Made by a program: the position numbers and the translations under genes. The notes under the pieces are model-generated. The model saw only the letters and a program-made list of their open reading frames with translations. It was not told where the DNA came from and did no database searches. From the NCBI GenBank assembly GCA_965209105.1, contig CBDBQB010000020.1:19713-83712 (forward strand): a stretch of DNA of 64,000 nt. The letters run 5' to 3'. This DNA comes from JAAELZ01 sp965209105. Its GTDB lineage: Bacteria; Pseudomonadota; Gammaproteobacteria; Arenicellales; Poriferihabitantaceae. Shown in pieces: positions 18,526 through 26,951 of the stretch. Within the stretch, counting starts at the first letter, position 1, and every line of letters begins with the position of its first letter.

Positions 18526-19202
18526 GCGAGATGGTTTTACAAGCAAAGGGGCTATCACAAACCTTCAGCGATGGCCGTTTGAATGTCGAAGTGCTTAAGG
18601 AAATCGATCTTGAAGTGCGCTCAGGTGAACAAATTGCAATTGTTGGGACATCGGGTTCTGGGAAAAGCACTTTGCTGCATCTGCTTGGCGGGCTCAGCCA
18701 ACCTACACAGGGGGAAGTATGGGTGGACGGACAAAACATCTCGACGCTTTCAAGTAAGGCGCAGGGTAATTTAAGAAATAGCGCCCTCGGGTTTGTTTAT
18801 CAATTTCACCATCTGTTGCCAGAATTTAGCGCATTGGAAAATGTTGCGATGCCCCTACTCATTCGAGGGGGTGATGCGGAAGCCGCGTTCACGCGTGCTG
18901 AGACTTTGCTTGACCAAACTGGGTTATCCAAACGACTCGAGCATAAACCTGGCGAGCTATCTGGCGGAGAAAGACAACGTACCGCGGTCGCAAGGGCCTT
19001 GGTGACCCAGCCCAAATGTCTATTGGCCGACGAGCCAACCGGGAACTTAGATTTTCAAACCGCTGACTACATTCATAGCATGATGGCGGAGCTCAATCAA
19101 GAACTGGGCACCGCTTTGCTGGTGGTGACACACGACCGCAAACTTGCGGCAAAAATGCATCGTCAGTTTAGATTGAAAGATGGGGTGTTGGTGTCTGAAT
19201 AA
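18522..19202 (+). CDS. lolD: Lipoprotein-releasing ABC transporter ATPase
   Basis: The cytoplasmic ATPase that powers lipoprotein release. The 226-residue product (ATG 18522, MSEMVLQAKGLSQTF) has Walker A GTSGSGKST, the Lol/MacB-typical YQFHHLLPEFSALENVAMPL Q-loop region, the signature LSGGERQR, and Walker B LLADEPTGNLD. I chose the ATG overlapping the permease stop, because the longer frame would intrude into that gene and lacks family similarity. The 258-bp structured element begins 30 bp after its stop. Confidence 0.95.
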   Translation: MSEMVLQAKGLSQTFSDGRLNVEVLKEIDLEVRSGEQIAIVGTSGSGKSTLLHLLGGLSQPTQGEVWVDGQNISTLSSKAQGNLRNSALGFVYQFHHLLPEFSALENVAMPLLIRGGDAEAAFTRAETLLDQTGLSKRLEHKPGELSGGERQRTAVARALVTQPKCLLADEPTGNLDFQTADYIHSMMAELNQELGTALLVVTHDRKLAAKMHRQFRLKDGVLVSE

Positions 19203-19231
19203 ATCTGCCTAGGCAAGGCGCTTACCGTAGG

Positions 19232-19489
19232 GTAGTGTATTAAATAGATCGTATGTATCAGCGAGACAAGAAACGGCCAGATACTAGGCGCGTTTCGCAG
19301 TGAATGGCCAGTCCTTTGCAAGAAATGCAACAACGTAGATGGCCGTTTATTGTCTCGCCCGTAGGGAGCTCCCCAAATAAACCAATACTGCGTTACAACC
19401 CTTGTGAAGGGAACAACCATTCACTGCGGTCTGTGCCTTGTCTTGGATAATTTGGGGCGCTCTGTTATATACGATCTTTAATACACTAC
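19232..19489. repeat. 258-bp element of nested inverted repeats (MITE-like or structured RNA)
   Basis: Its ends are imperfect inverted repeats: 19232-19261 pairs with 19462-19489, sharing GTAGTGTATTAAA and GATCGTAT. Inside, 19261-19279 pairs with 19340-19358 (18 of 19 bases, core AAACGGCCA) and 19366-19378 pairs with 19450-19462. A 12-base stretch at 19296-19307 (CGCAGTGAATGG) in the loop of the first inner hairpin is exactly complementary to 19417-19428 in the loop of the second. A small hairpin at 19399-19411 (CCCTT/AAGGG) adds to this. No plausible protein is encoded. It could be a miniature transposable element or a folded non-coding RNA. Confidence 0.7.
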
Positions 19490-19562
19490 ACTAGTTAGCG
19501 AGCACATTTTAAGTTCGCCAAAGAGCCATAAGTGAAATTTTTACAGGATAAGTTATTACAAA

Positions 19563-19612
19563 AAAAGCCCTGAACTTTCAGGGCTTTTGATAACTAGCAA
19601 GCGAGTTGCTAG
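19563..19612 (-). terminator. Double hairpin terminator region
   Basis: Two stem-loops lie just after the stop of the small membrane protein gene: 19594-19600 with 19606-19612, then 19563-19573 with 19578-19588. The second has an 11-bp stem flanked by A and T tracts on both sides, so it can terminate transcription from either direction. Confidence 0.8.
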
Positions 19613-19626
19613 TGATTTTTCTAGGG

Positions 19627-19953
19627 CTAGTCGCTAGCGGCACCAAATAAAGACGTTAAGGCAACCACTAACATTGCAGCGCCAACAAATGCGACAATAT
19701 TATTCATGATAGGCGCTAAGATGCCACCTAACTGTGGAATGCTGCTTATTGCCGTTGCAGAAACACCTAGGGCGATACCAGAAACCAAGAAGCGCTGAGC
19801 TTCTTTAGCGTCTACATTCAAAAATCCTACGATTAAACCTAGCACTGCAAGCGCTACAGGGACCATTGCGTGGCTAAAACCTAAACCCGCGATGACACAA
19901 ATTGCGATACCTGCTAGAAACAACCAACGTCCTGCTTGTGATAATGAACTCAT
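19627..19953 (-). CDS. Small hydrophobic membrane protein
   Basis: An unrecognised 108-residue protein made almost entirely of hydrophobic segments. Helices are predicted at about residues 9-25, 28-45, 55-72 and 83-103, joined by short loops; one loop is charged (NVDAKEAQRF). There is no signal peptide. The repeated small-residue pattern (Ala, Gly, Ser) suggests tight packing or oligomerisation. It stands alone, with an AT-rich upstream region of about 200 bp and a strong terminator, so it is a monocistronic unit and could be well expressed. Function unknown. Confidence 0.65.
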   Translation of the reverse strand: MSSLSQAGRWLFLAGIAICVIAGLGFSHAMVPVALAVLGLIVGFLNVDAKEAQRFLVSGIALGVSATAISSIPQLGGILAPIMNNIVAFVGAAMLVVALTSLFGAASD

Positions 19954-20170
19954 CTTGTTACCTCATATAGTTAAAATTTATTATTAATCAACTGCCTCGT
20001 CTGTAGAGTATTTTTCTTAAAAATACCCGCCAGTGACGCAAGTCATATTATACAGAGTAAGCGGTCAGTGCTCGGCTGTTTTACATAACAATATCTAATG
20101 TTCTTATAAAGAATAATAAGCGGTGATTGAGTGCTGCTTTTTAAATTTTATGCATAAAGTGAGACACCCA

Positions 20171-20548
20171 TTATATTTTCGCGGTCACTTCGATTTCTAA
20201 TTTCATATCATCGTCCATTAGGCCAGCGATGAATACGGTCGCAGCGGGTCGTGCGATATCTAAGTATTTTTTGAACACTGGCCAGCAAGGTTTGAAATCA
20301 TCCTTGTTGGGAAATATGTAATGAACGCGAACCGCTTTGTCTAAACTCGTGCCCGCTTCGAGCAGTGCTTTCTGGATATTCTGGAAACATTGATCGGCTT
20401 GTTCAACGACATCATTTGAAATCGACATTGTCTCGTAATTGTAGCCAGTGGTGCCGGAGACAAACACATAGTCACCATCGACGACTGCACGTGAGTAACC
20501 TATTTTTGACTCAAACTCCGATCCACTACTGATCAATTTTCGGGTCAT
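20171..20548 (-). CDS. RidA family protein
   Basis: A 125-residue member of the RidA/YjgF/UK114 family, whose archetype deaminates reactive enamine/imine intermediates. The conserved arginine needed for deaminase activity is present in the IARPAATVF motif near residue 104. The N-terminal GYSRAVVDGDYVFVSGTTGY strand region fits RidA subgroups. It lies 3 bp downstream of the hydrolase-OsmC gene on the same strand, so they form an operon. The exact subgroup substrate cannot be told. Confidence 0.9.
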   Translation of the reverse strand: MTRKLISSGSEFESKIGYSRAVVDGDYVFVSGTTGYNYETMSISNDVVEQADQCFQNIQKALLEAGTSLDKAVRVHYIFPNKDDFKPCWPVFKKYLDIARPAATVFIAGLMDDDMKLEIEVTAKI

Positions 20549-20551
20549 GAA

Positions 20552-21751
20552 TTACGCTCCGGTGGTGGTGATTTGAATTTCGCCGCTGAGCGTTTTATGA
20601 ACAGGGCAGCGATCAGCCACCTGCATGAGTCGCTGACGTTGCGCATCGTCCAGTTTCCCGATCAGTTTGACTTTTCGGGCGATTATTAGAGCACGCTTAC
20701 CATCACTATCAGGTTCGCCGGAAGATTGGTGCAAAGAAATTTGCACGTCCTCAAGTGGAATATCTTCGCGCTTGGCGAAGATTCGGATTGTTATGACGGT
20801 GCATAAACCCAGTGAAGCTTTTAAAAATTCAAACGGACCGGGGCCTTTATTGAGACCGCCAACAGAGAACGGCTCGTCACCGATTAGTTGGTGATCAACG
20901 GTATCAATTTGGCAAGTAAAGGCGTGGTCGATTTCTCGAACGCTGACATCGCCAGGCTCGACTTTTGAAGCGTTTTGGGTGGGTTTGGCTTGCAAGTCTA
21001 GGTATCGACTCACCCAAGTACTAATCATCGTTGCGACATATTCAGCGTCGGCGGCCTTGCTCAAAAGGTGGTCGGCTTTGTCCAGCGTGATAAAACTTTT
21101 GGGATGTTTGGCCGCGCGGTAAATTTTAGCCGCTTCATCGATAGAGACGACTTGATCAAGCGGGGAGTGGAAGACCAGCAAGGCTTTGCCCAAATGTGCG
21201 ATGTGGTCTGTATCGTTATAACGAGCGACGTCATCGAGGAATTGTTTCTTAATGGTAAATTGTCGTCCCGCTAAATCAACCATCGCTTCATTTCGTTCGT
21301 TAATCAAATCTCGATGGTCGATGAATAAATGCTCGATATGCTTGCCCGTTGCTGGCGCGGCGATCGTCACCACTGCTTTAACAGAGGCTAACTGCGGGGT
21401 AACCGCTAAAACCGCTGCGCCGCCCAAGCTGTGCCCGACGAGAATATCGGGCGCCATACCCTGTTCCGTCATATACCTTGCTGCTTGGAGTAGGTCCTGT
21501 ATATTGGATGAAAAATTAGTGTTGGAAAAATCGCCATCACTGTTGCCGAGGCCTGTGAAATCAAAGCGCAAGGTCGCAATGCCTTTCTTAGACAAGGCAC
21601 GTGAAATTCTTGAAGCGGCGGCAATATCTTTCGAGCAAGTGAAGCAGTGTGCAAATAATGCGTAGGCCGAGGGGGGGCTGCTGGGAGTTTCGAGTAAGGC
21701 GGCCAGCGGCTCACCTTTATCGTTATTGAATATTATTTTACTGCGCGGCAT
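20552..21751 (-). CDS. Bifunctional alpha/beta-hydrolase and OsmC-like protein
   Basis: The 399-residue product fuses two domains. Residues about 1-250 form an alpha/beta-hydrolase with oxyanion region FAHCFTCSKD, nucleophile motif GHSLGG, and a late histidine in LDKADHLLSK. Residues about 265-399 are an OsmC/Ohr-like domain with the first peroxidatic cysteine in KASLGLCTVITIR and the second in DRCPVHKTL. OsmC proteins reduce organic hydroperoxides. This fusion is a known arrangement in Proteobacteria. Co-location with RidA suggests a detoxification operon. The hydrolase substrate is unknown. Confidence 0.92.
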   Translation of the reverse strand: MPRSKIIFNNDKGEPLAALLETPSSPPSAYALFAHCFTCSKDIAAASRISRALSKKGIATLRFDFTGLGNSDGDFSNTNFSSNIQDLLQAARYMTEQGMAPDILVGHSLGGAAVLAVTPQLASVKAVVTIAAPATGKHIEHLFIDHRDLINERNEAMVDLAGRQFTIKKQFLDDVARYNDTDHIAHLGKALLVFHSPLDQVVSIDEAAKIYRAAKHPKSFITLDKADHLLSKAADAEYVATMISTWVSRYLDLQAKPTQNASKVEPGDVSVREIDHAFTCQIDTVDHQLIGDEPFSVGGLNKGPGPFEFLKASLGLCTVITIRIFAKREDIPLEDVQISLHQSSGEPDSDGKRALIIARKVKLIGKLDDAQRQRLMQVADRCPVHKTLSGEIQITTTGA

Positions 21752-21820
21752 GGGAAGCTAATGTCAATGTATAGGCTGCTTAAAGCTAAGGGTAGTCCAG
21801 CGAGTCTAACAAACGCTCAC

Positions 21821-21849
21821 TAAAAAGGCACCCGCATGCAGATGCCTTT
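21821..21849 (-). terminator. Intrinsic terminator of the metC-hugZ unit
   Basis: On the minus strand a stem made by AAAGGCA and TGCCTTT, with an inner palindrome GCATGC, is followed by a short T run, about 43 bp after the stop of the HugZ-like gene. Confidence 0.75.
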
Positions 21850-21891
21850 AAAGTCTCAGTCGGCGTTTATCTAGCGTAACGCTGAATGTTT

Positions 21892-22374
21892 TTACAAGAA
21901 ATATTCAATCGCGTCGCTTAAATCAAAGGCAGCGCCGAAACCCGTTACAAACCGTGCGCGTTGCGGCTGAAGTTCAAACAAAACAAAATCAGGCAAGCTG
22001 CGTAGCATTTTAATGGTTGCGCCACGCTCGGCTTCAAACTGATCCAGCAAAGGTCGATGATTGGCCTTTTGGGGTGAGATTCGTTCTACTTCGCAATCCA
22101 TTGTCAGCCGAGTTCTGGCGAATAAAGACTTGGCGTTGGATTCATCTTCGACAAACAAAACGCTGGCATAGCCCTGTTTAAGTGTCTCGGCATGGCGGGC
22201 AAGCCCACTGACATACACATACAGCTTGCCTTGATTGGATATATACGGTGCGTATGAGCCATGTGGCCTGCTGCTCTCGTCGACGGTGCTTAAAACTAAA
22301 CTGGAAAAGGACGCAATGAACGTCTTGGCCTCGTCAATTTTCGCTTGATCAGCAGTTTGTAGCGGGGACTTCAC
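21892..22374 (-). CDS. HugZ-like / pyridoxamine-phosphate-oxidase-fold protein
   Basis: A 160-residue split-barrel flavin/heme-binding protein of the PNPOx-like superfamily, closest in layout to HugZ heme-utilisation proteins. The core strand motif SSLVLSTVDESSRPHGSYAP is typical, followed by LYVYVSGLARHAETL, and the C-terminus RARFVTGFGAAFDL matches the HugZ-type signature. It starts with GTG overlapping the TGA stop of metC (GTGA), so it is translated from the metC mRNA. Heme degradation or storage is the family expectation; actual ligand and activity here are inferred. Confidence 0.85.
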   Translation of the reverse strand: MKSPLQTADQAKIDEAKTFIASFSSLVLSTVDESSRPHGSYAPYISNQGKLYVYVSGLARHAETLKQGYASVLFVEDESNAKSLFARTRLTMDCEVERISPQKANHRPLLDQFEAERGATIKMLRSLPDFVLFELQPQRARFVTGFGAAFDLSDAIEYFL

Positions 22375-23565
22375 GGTACGCTGTGCGCGGCCAGTCGTTC
22401 AAATCCTGCCTTGAGGTCTGCGATTAAATCATCGGGGTGTTCTAAACCTATACTGAGGCGAATCAGTGGGTTCGATTCTGTCCACGGCTTTGCGGTTCGG
22501 ATATTACTTGGATTGACGGGAAGAATTAGGCTTTCGTAGCCCGCCCAGCTTTCGCCGATAGAGAACAAGTTTAAGTTATCGGTAAGCTCCGTCATTGCTG
22601 CCAAGTCAGTGGTTTTAAGTGTGAAGGACAGCAGGCCGCTGGTGGCGGAAAAGTGTTGTTGATACAAGGCATGATAGGGGCTAGATTCCAGCGCAGGGAA
22701 GTAAACTGTTTTGACGGCTTGATGGTTGGATAACCATTTCGCGATCCGCAGGGCTGAGTCACCGTGTTGCTTTAAGCGGCAGGGCAGCGTGCGCAAACCC
22801 CTTAGTGCGAGCATGGTTTCTTCGGTGCCGGGGGAATGGCCCAACGCGATATAACTTTTTCGGACCGGCGCCCAGTTTGCTTCATCGGTGGTGATGACCC
22901 CCATCATTAAATCTGAATGACCGCCGATATATTTTGTGGCGGACTGAATGGCAATATTGATGCCATGCGTGATGGCAGGGTAATTAACCGAGGTCGCCCA
23001 GGTATTATCTAGCATCGACACAATGTTATGCTTTTTCGCGATATCGATTAGGGTATGTAAATCCTGCACTTCAAAGGTCAGTGAGCCGGGGGATTCTAAA
23101 TAAATGACGCGGGTATTCGCTTGAATCAGCGCTTCAATCTCTGACCCTGAATCAGGGCTGTAAAATGTTGTCTCGACACCGAGTTCTTTTAGCGTTCGAG
23201 CGCCAAAGTGACGCGTAGGCTCGTAAACTGTATCGACCATCAATACATGATCGCCCGCAGATACAAGGCCCATCAGCGCTGTGCTGATTGCGCTGAAACC
23301 GGAGGAGGTAATCATCGCGCCATAGGCGCCGTCCAATGCGCAGAGCAACTGTTGGAGTTCTCGTGTGGTTTCTGAGCCGTATCGGCCGTAGCCTAAGCCG
23401 TCGGGTCGCATAGCATAGCCCGCGTTATCCTGAAAGGCTTTTAAGCTGGGAAATAAATAACTCGACCCGCGTGTGCTGGGTGGGTTGACGAAGCCGGAGT
23501 GTGGGTCGCTGCCGCGTCCTAAATGGGCGCAGAGTGTTGCAGCGTGCGATGATGGGTTTTGCCAT
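22371..23565 (-). CDS. metC: Cystathionine beta-lyase-type enzyme, 5' end out of frame
   Basis: A PLP-dependent Cys/Met metabolism enzyme. The pyridoxal lysine is in SATKYIGGHSD, and YGRYGSETTRELQQ and LDNTWATSVNYP match MetC. The main frame's first ATG is at 23411, but homology continues upstream in frame (CAHLGRGSDPHSGFVNPP, then SLKAFQDNAGYAMRPDG) to about 23560 without any start codon. The likely start, ATG 23565, is one base out of frame across a run reading AAAACCC; removing one base gives a normal N-terminus (MAKPSSHAATLCAHLG). This is either a sequencing or assembly error or a real frameshift. The full product would be about 397 residues. It is coupled to the HugZ-like gene. Confidence 0.85.
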
Positions 23566-23661
23566 GAATTTCGTTAATTTGTGTAAAACCTAACAGAGCG
23601 ACTTGATAATATTGCCGCCCTTTACTAATTTAAGGCTCATAGGCTAAAACAAGCAAGCCAG

Positions 23662-24650
23662 ATGGTCAATCAGAATCAACCCGAAGTCTCCTTCAATTCC
23701 GTAACATGGGTGACGATTAGCGAGCATCATCACGGCCAGCGTATCGATAATTATTTGCTACGGCATTTAAAAGGCGTGCCGAAAAGTCGCGTGTATCGAA
23801 TTTTGCGTAAAGGCGAAGTCCGGGTGAACAAGGGGCGGATCAAGCCCGAGTACAAATTACAAAAAGGCGATGAAGTCAGGATACCGCCCATTCGAACTGC
23901 CAGCTTGAAAACGCACAGATCAATATACCGAACTGGGTAAGGCAGGCTATCGAGCAACCAATTTTCGAAGACGATACCCTGATTGTGGTGAATAAGCCAG
24001 CAGGGCTAGCAGTGCACGGGGGCACAGGGATCGAATACGGCTTAATCGAAGCGATGCGCCAGCTAAAACCGGATTGGCCATTTTTAGAATTGGTGCATCG
24101 TATTGATCGTGAAACTTCAGGTTGTGTGGTGCTGGCGAAGTCGCGACCCGCGCTAAATCATTTGCATCTACAATTTAGGCGCGAGCAAGGTGCGGTTGAA
24201 AAGGCTTATCTCGCGTTGTTGTTCGGGATACTTGACGAAGTTAAAACGGTAAGCACTGCCTTGCTCGCCACGCGAGATCACAAAGGAATGAAACGCTCGG
24301 CTGTGGACCCTGAGGGTCAAGCCGCGAAAAGTACGCTCCTACCCATTGGCCATTTTGACGGTGAGTTAGGTGCGGTGACATACGTCAGGATTCAGTTGTA
24401 TACAGGGAGGATGCACCAAGCGCGCGTCCACACCGCGAGCAGTGATTTACCCATTTTGGGCGATAAACTATACGGTAATTGGGAAGTGAATCGAGCGGCC
24501 AAGTCGTTCGGTGTGAAGCGATGTATGCTGCACGCGGAACGTTACCAGTTGAAGCATCCACTGACGGAAAAATTATTACAATTCAATGCGCCCTTGCCAG
24601 CAGATTTTGAAAAAGTAATAGAAAACCTGACTGCTGGTGGGAATGACTAA
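23662..24650 (+). pseudogene. rluC: 23S rRNA pseudouridine synthase RluC, interrupted by a 1-nt deletion
   Basis: RluC makes pseudouridine at positions 955, 2504 and 2580 of 23S rRNA (E. coli numbering). The first frame (23662-23940) holds the S4-like RNA-binding domain (QRIDNYLLRHLKGVPKSRVY, ILRKGEVRVNKGR). The catalytic part (VVNKPAGLAVHGG, then HRIDRETSGCVVLAKS with the catalytic Asp) continues in another frame. The frames join perfectly if one C is restored in GCCAGCTTGAA near 23902-23905: the text then reads RTASLENAQINIPNWVRQAI. The rest is intact and full length, so a sequencing error is as likely as mutation. The 3' end overlaps the HAD gene by 8 bp. Confidence 0.85.
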
Positions 24651-25308
24651 TCAGGCGTTCCCTCTCCTCATTTTCGATTGGGATGGTACCTTGATGGATT
24701 CAGCAGCCAAGATCGTGGCGTGTTTTCAAGCAGCGGCAAGGGATAATCAGTTGCCCGAAATTCCAGCTAAGTTGATAGAATTTCAGATAGGCCTCAGTCT
24801 TGAGCGCGCCTGGAGGAATATTTTATCCAGTCTCGAGTTTGTAGAAACAGAAAACTTGATCGAGCGCCTCAATGAGCGTTATCGAGATTACTTTTTAGCG
24901 CTAGATCGAACACCGATGCCTCTTTATGAAGGCGTGGAAGAAGGGCTTCGATTACTTGATGAGGCGGGATATTTGCTAACCATCGCGACGGGTAAGGCGC
25001 GTCGCGGCTTGGTACGTGCTCTGGCAGAAACGGACGTGCAGCAACATTTTGTGTACACACGTTGTGCGGATGAAGCATTTTCGAAGCCTCATCCGAAAAT
25101 GGTGTTCGATATCCTCGAATTTAGCGGTCTTGAGGCGGAAGAAGTTTTGATGATTGGTGATACCACTTACGATATGCAAATGGCGGCCAATGCAGGTGTT
25201 GAGGGTTTAGCGGTGAGCTATGGCGTACATACGAAGGCGCAGTTAAGCCCTTTGGCTACACAAGGCTGTGTATCAAGTTTCGCAGCAGTGCTCGACTTTT
25301 TGATTTAG
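24643..25308 (+). CDS. HAD-family hydrolase (phosphoglycolate-phosphatase-like)
   Basis: A 221-residue HAD subfamily IA phosphatase. Motif I is FDWDGTLMDS at residues about 11-20, motif II the TIATGK serine/threonine region, motif III KPHPKM, and motif IV MIGDTTYDMQMAANAG. A helical cap lies between motifs I and II. The ATG at 24643 overlaps the end of rluC, and the rluC-HAD pairing is a common gammaproteobacterial operon. The physiological substrate is not certain. Confidence 0.9.
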   Translation: MTNQAFPLLIFDWDGTLMDSAAKIVACFQAAARDNQLPEIPAKLIEFQIGLSLERAWRNILSSLEFVETENLIERLNERYRDYFLALDRTPMPLYEGVEEGLRLLDEAGYLLTIATGKARRGLVRALAETDVQQHFVYTRCADEAFSKPHPKMVFDILEFSGLEAEEVLMIGDTTYDMQMAANAGVEGLAVSYGVHTKAQLSPLATQGCVSSFAAVLDFLI

Positions 25309-25316
25309 TCGAGCAC
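25288..25316. terminator. Possible bidirectional terminator hairpin
   Basis: A perfect 10-bp stem (GTGCTCGACT with AGTCGAGCAC) encloses a nine-base loop and includes the HAD stop codon. It lies between two convergent genes. It lacks a strong T tract, so termination is only probable. Confidence 0.5.
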
Positions 25317-25326
25317 CTTACAAAAT

Positions 25327-25881
25327 CTAGTTGGTGAAAATGTAATCCCCGCCCGGTGCAGCGGTATGGCATGAAATACAGCCGACAGGCTTACCTTTCG
25401 CGACGCGTCCGGCTAATTGCATGCCCTTGTCGTTCTTATGTAATCCGCCGTCAGCGGTATATTTAGCCCAGAACCAGTTCTGGTTATCCGCATCATAGCC
25501 CGCTTCGCGTTGGAACATGACTGTCACGGCTTTAAGGTATTTGGCAGGGTCGCTGGCAACGCTGTCAGTCGAGACACCTTCGCCGCCAAAGTTCTTTTTG
25601 ACGATAAGTTTGCCTAAATGACCGCCCACTATGACTTCACTGCTGGCATTGGTGAGTACGGCGCCATGCGGGTGAACCCCTTTATATGGGGCGGAATTTT
25701 TCGAGCCTGATCCGACTAAATTTGCGGAGCTCATCGCTGCCCATAGCGCTTGGGAATACTCCACGCTGTCGGCGCCGCTAAAATCCATCATCATTGCTTT
25801 CTCTTCATGAGAAGCTGCGCTAACACTCAGGGCAATGCCCATGCTTAAGCTGAGCGCGGTTATCAGTGCTATTTTCTTCAT
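25327..25881 (-). CDS. Cytochrome P460 family protein
   Basis: A 184-residue periplasmic c-type cytochrome. The signal peptide is MKKIALITALSLSMGIALSV, cleaved near SAA. The heme-attachment motif Cys168-Ile-Ser-Cys171-His172 sits near the C-terminus inside VGCISCHTAAPGGDY, the hallmark of P460 proteins. GVHPHGAVLTN and KLIVKKNFGG are the other conserved blocks; the latter carries lysines in the region of the heme-lysine cross-link in characterised P460s. Those enzymes oxidise hydroxylamine, and relatives (cytochrome c'-beta) bind NO. Its ATG overlaps the stop of the propeller gene (TAATG), so the two are coupled. Confidence 0.9.
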   Translation of the reverse strand: MKKIALITALSLSMGIALSVSAASHEEKAMMMDFSGADSVEYSQALWAAMSSANLVGSGSKNSAPYKGVHPHGAVLTNASSEVIVGGHLGKLIVKKNFGGEGVSTDSVASDPAKYLKAVTVMFQREAGYDADNQNWFWAKYTADGGLHKNDKGMQLAGRVAKGKPVGCISCHTAAPGGDYIFTN

Positions 25882-26951
25882 TACAATTCCTCGTTGGTTG
25901 GTGGTTGAGAAGAAGGTCGGCGGTCTATTTCAAGCACATCGTATTGAATACGCTTGCGAAAGCCGTTGGTATCAAACAACACGAGCGAATCATGTTGTGC
26001 AATGGGGGCTTGGGTGATTTGGTGATTAAGCATATGCTGAGATAGAAGCATTCCAGTGTCGGTGTTCAAGGCGTATATCGACCCAGCGTGATCGACTGTA
26101 ATCAGCGTGTCGTTTTGGCGCATGATCCAATAACGCGCATCACTGTATAGCGCTTTAGTCCAATGAATCTCGCCACTTTCCAGTGAAATAGATTGAATTT
26201 GGCCGTCCATATTGGCAGCGATCAGTTTGTTCTCGTCAACCAGCATTGAAAAGCTTGGCGCACTGGCTCGAATTTTCCAAGCAGATTTATTTTGATTGGG
26301 TGTAAAGGCGTTGAGATAGCCATCGAATGTGCTGGCAACAAAAATATCATCGTTGGCGATTAAAGGCGCGACTAGCTCTTGGGAGAGCGAAACGGTGTGT
26401 TCGATAGCGCCAGTATCCTTGTCAAGCTGCCAGATCAATCGGATTTGGCCGCCCGTGATCACCCGATCACCGATCAAAACAGGCGGGTAAACCCAGCCTT
26501 TACCAAGCGAACGAACCCAATGCAGTTTTCCGGTTTGAGCCTCGCGTTTCTCTAAACGCCCATCAGAACGCGCCAAATAGACCGAACCGTCTTGGTAAAC
26601 CGGTTGAAAATATCGATGCGCTTTGTCGATGGCGTGTTGCCAACGCAATTTTCCTGTCGCGGAATCGAGACCAATCACGCGATTGTTTTGGCTAAAATAC
26701 ACTTGATCTCCGCCAGCAACGACTATTTCAGAAATGGTAAATCTAGTGTTGATCCAATCGATATGCGCGCCATCGCTGCATTTAAGATAGGGCGTGAATT
26801 GACATTGAATGTCAGAGGTGTTGCCTAAGGCCACGGATGAAAAAAATAATGCGATACTGACCAGTCCTGATTTGGCAAGCGTGATTGCCTGGCGAACTTG
26901 TTTTGAAGATACTCCTGCAAGCGAGCGTGAAACACCATTTAGTTTTCGCAT
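25881..26951 (-). CDS. PQQ-like beta-propeller repeat protein
   Basis: A 356-residue exported beta-propeller. The N-terminus is basic, followed by a hydrophobic stretch (SGLVSIALFFSSVALG) that acts as a signal or anchor. Repeats of the form GxVYF..N..V.GLDS.TGKL.W recur about seven times (for example RVIGLDSATGKLRWQHA, KREAQTGKLHWVRSL, SISLESGEIHWTKAL), as in PQQ dehydrogenases and BamB. No PQQ-ligand set or heme motif is seen, so it may be a scaffold or a partner of the P460 cytochrome whose gene overlaps its stop codon. A single Cys pair (CQFTPYLKC) is near the mature N-terminus. Confidence 0.82.
   Translation of the reverse strand: MRKLNGVSRSLAGVSSKQVRQAITLAKSGLVSIALFFSSVALGNTSDIQCQFTPYLKCSDGAHIDWINTRFTISEIVVAGGDQVYFSQNNRVIGLDSATGKLRWQHAIDKAHRYFQPVYQDGSVYLARSDGRLEKREAQTGKLHWVRSLGKGWVYPPVLIGDRVITGGQIRLIWQLDKDTGAIEHTVSLSQELVAPLIANDDIFVASTFDGYLNAFTPNQNKSAWKIRASAPSFSMLVDENKLIAANMDGQIQSISLESGEIHWTKALYSDARYWIMRQNDTLITVDHAGSIYALNTDTGMLLSQHMLNHQITQAPIAQHDSLVLFDTNGFRKRIQYDVLEIDRRPSSQPPTNEEL

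Noticed and set aside
23662..24650. Two separate genes (an S4-domain protein and a short pseudouridine synthase)
   Set aside because: The pieces join into one ordinary RluC with a single restored base.
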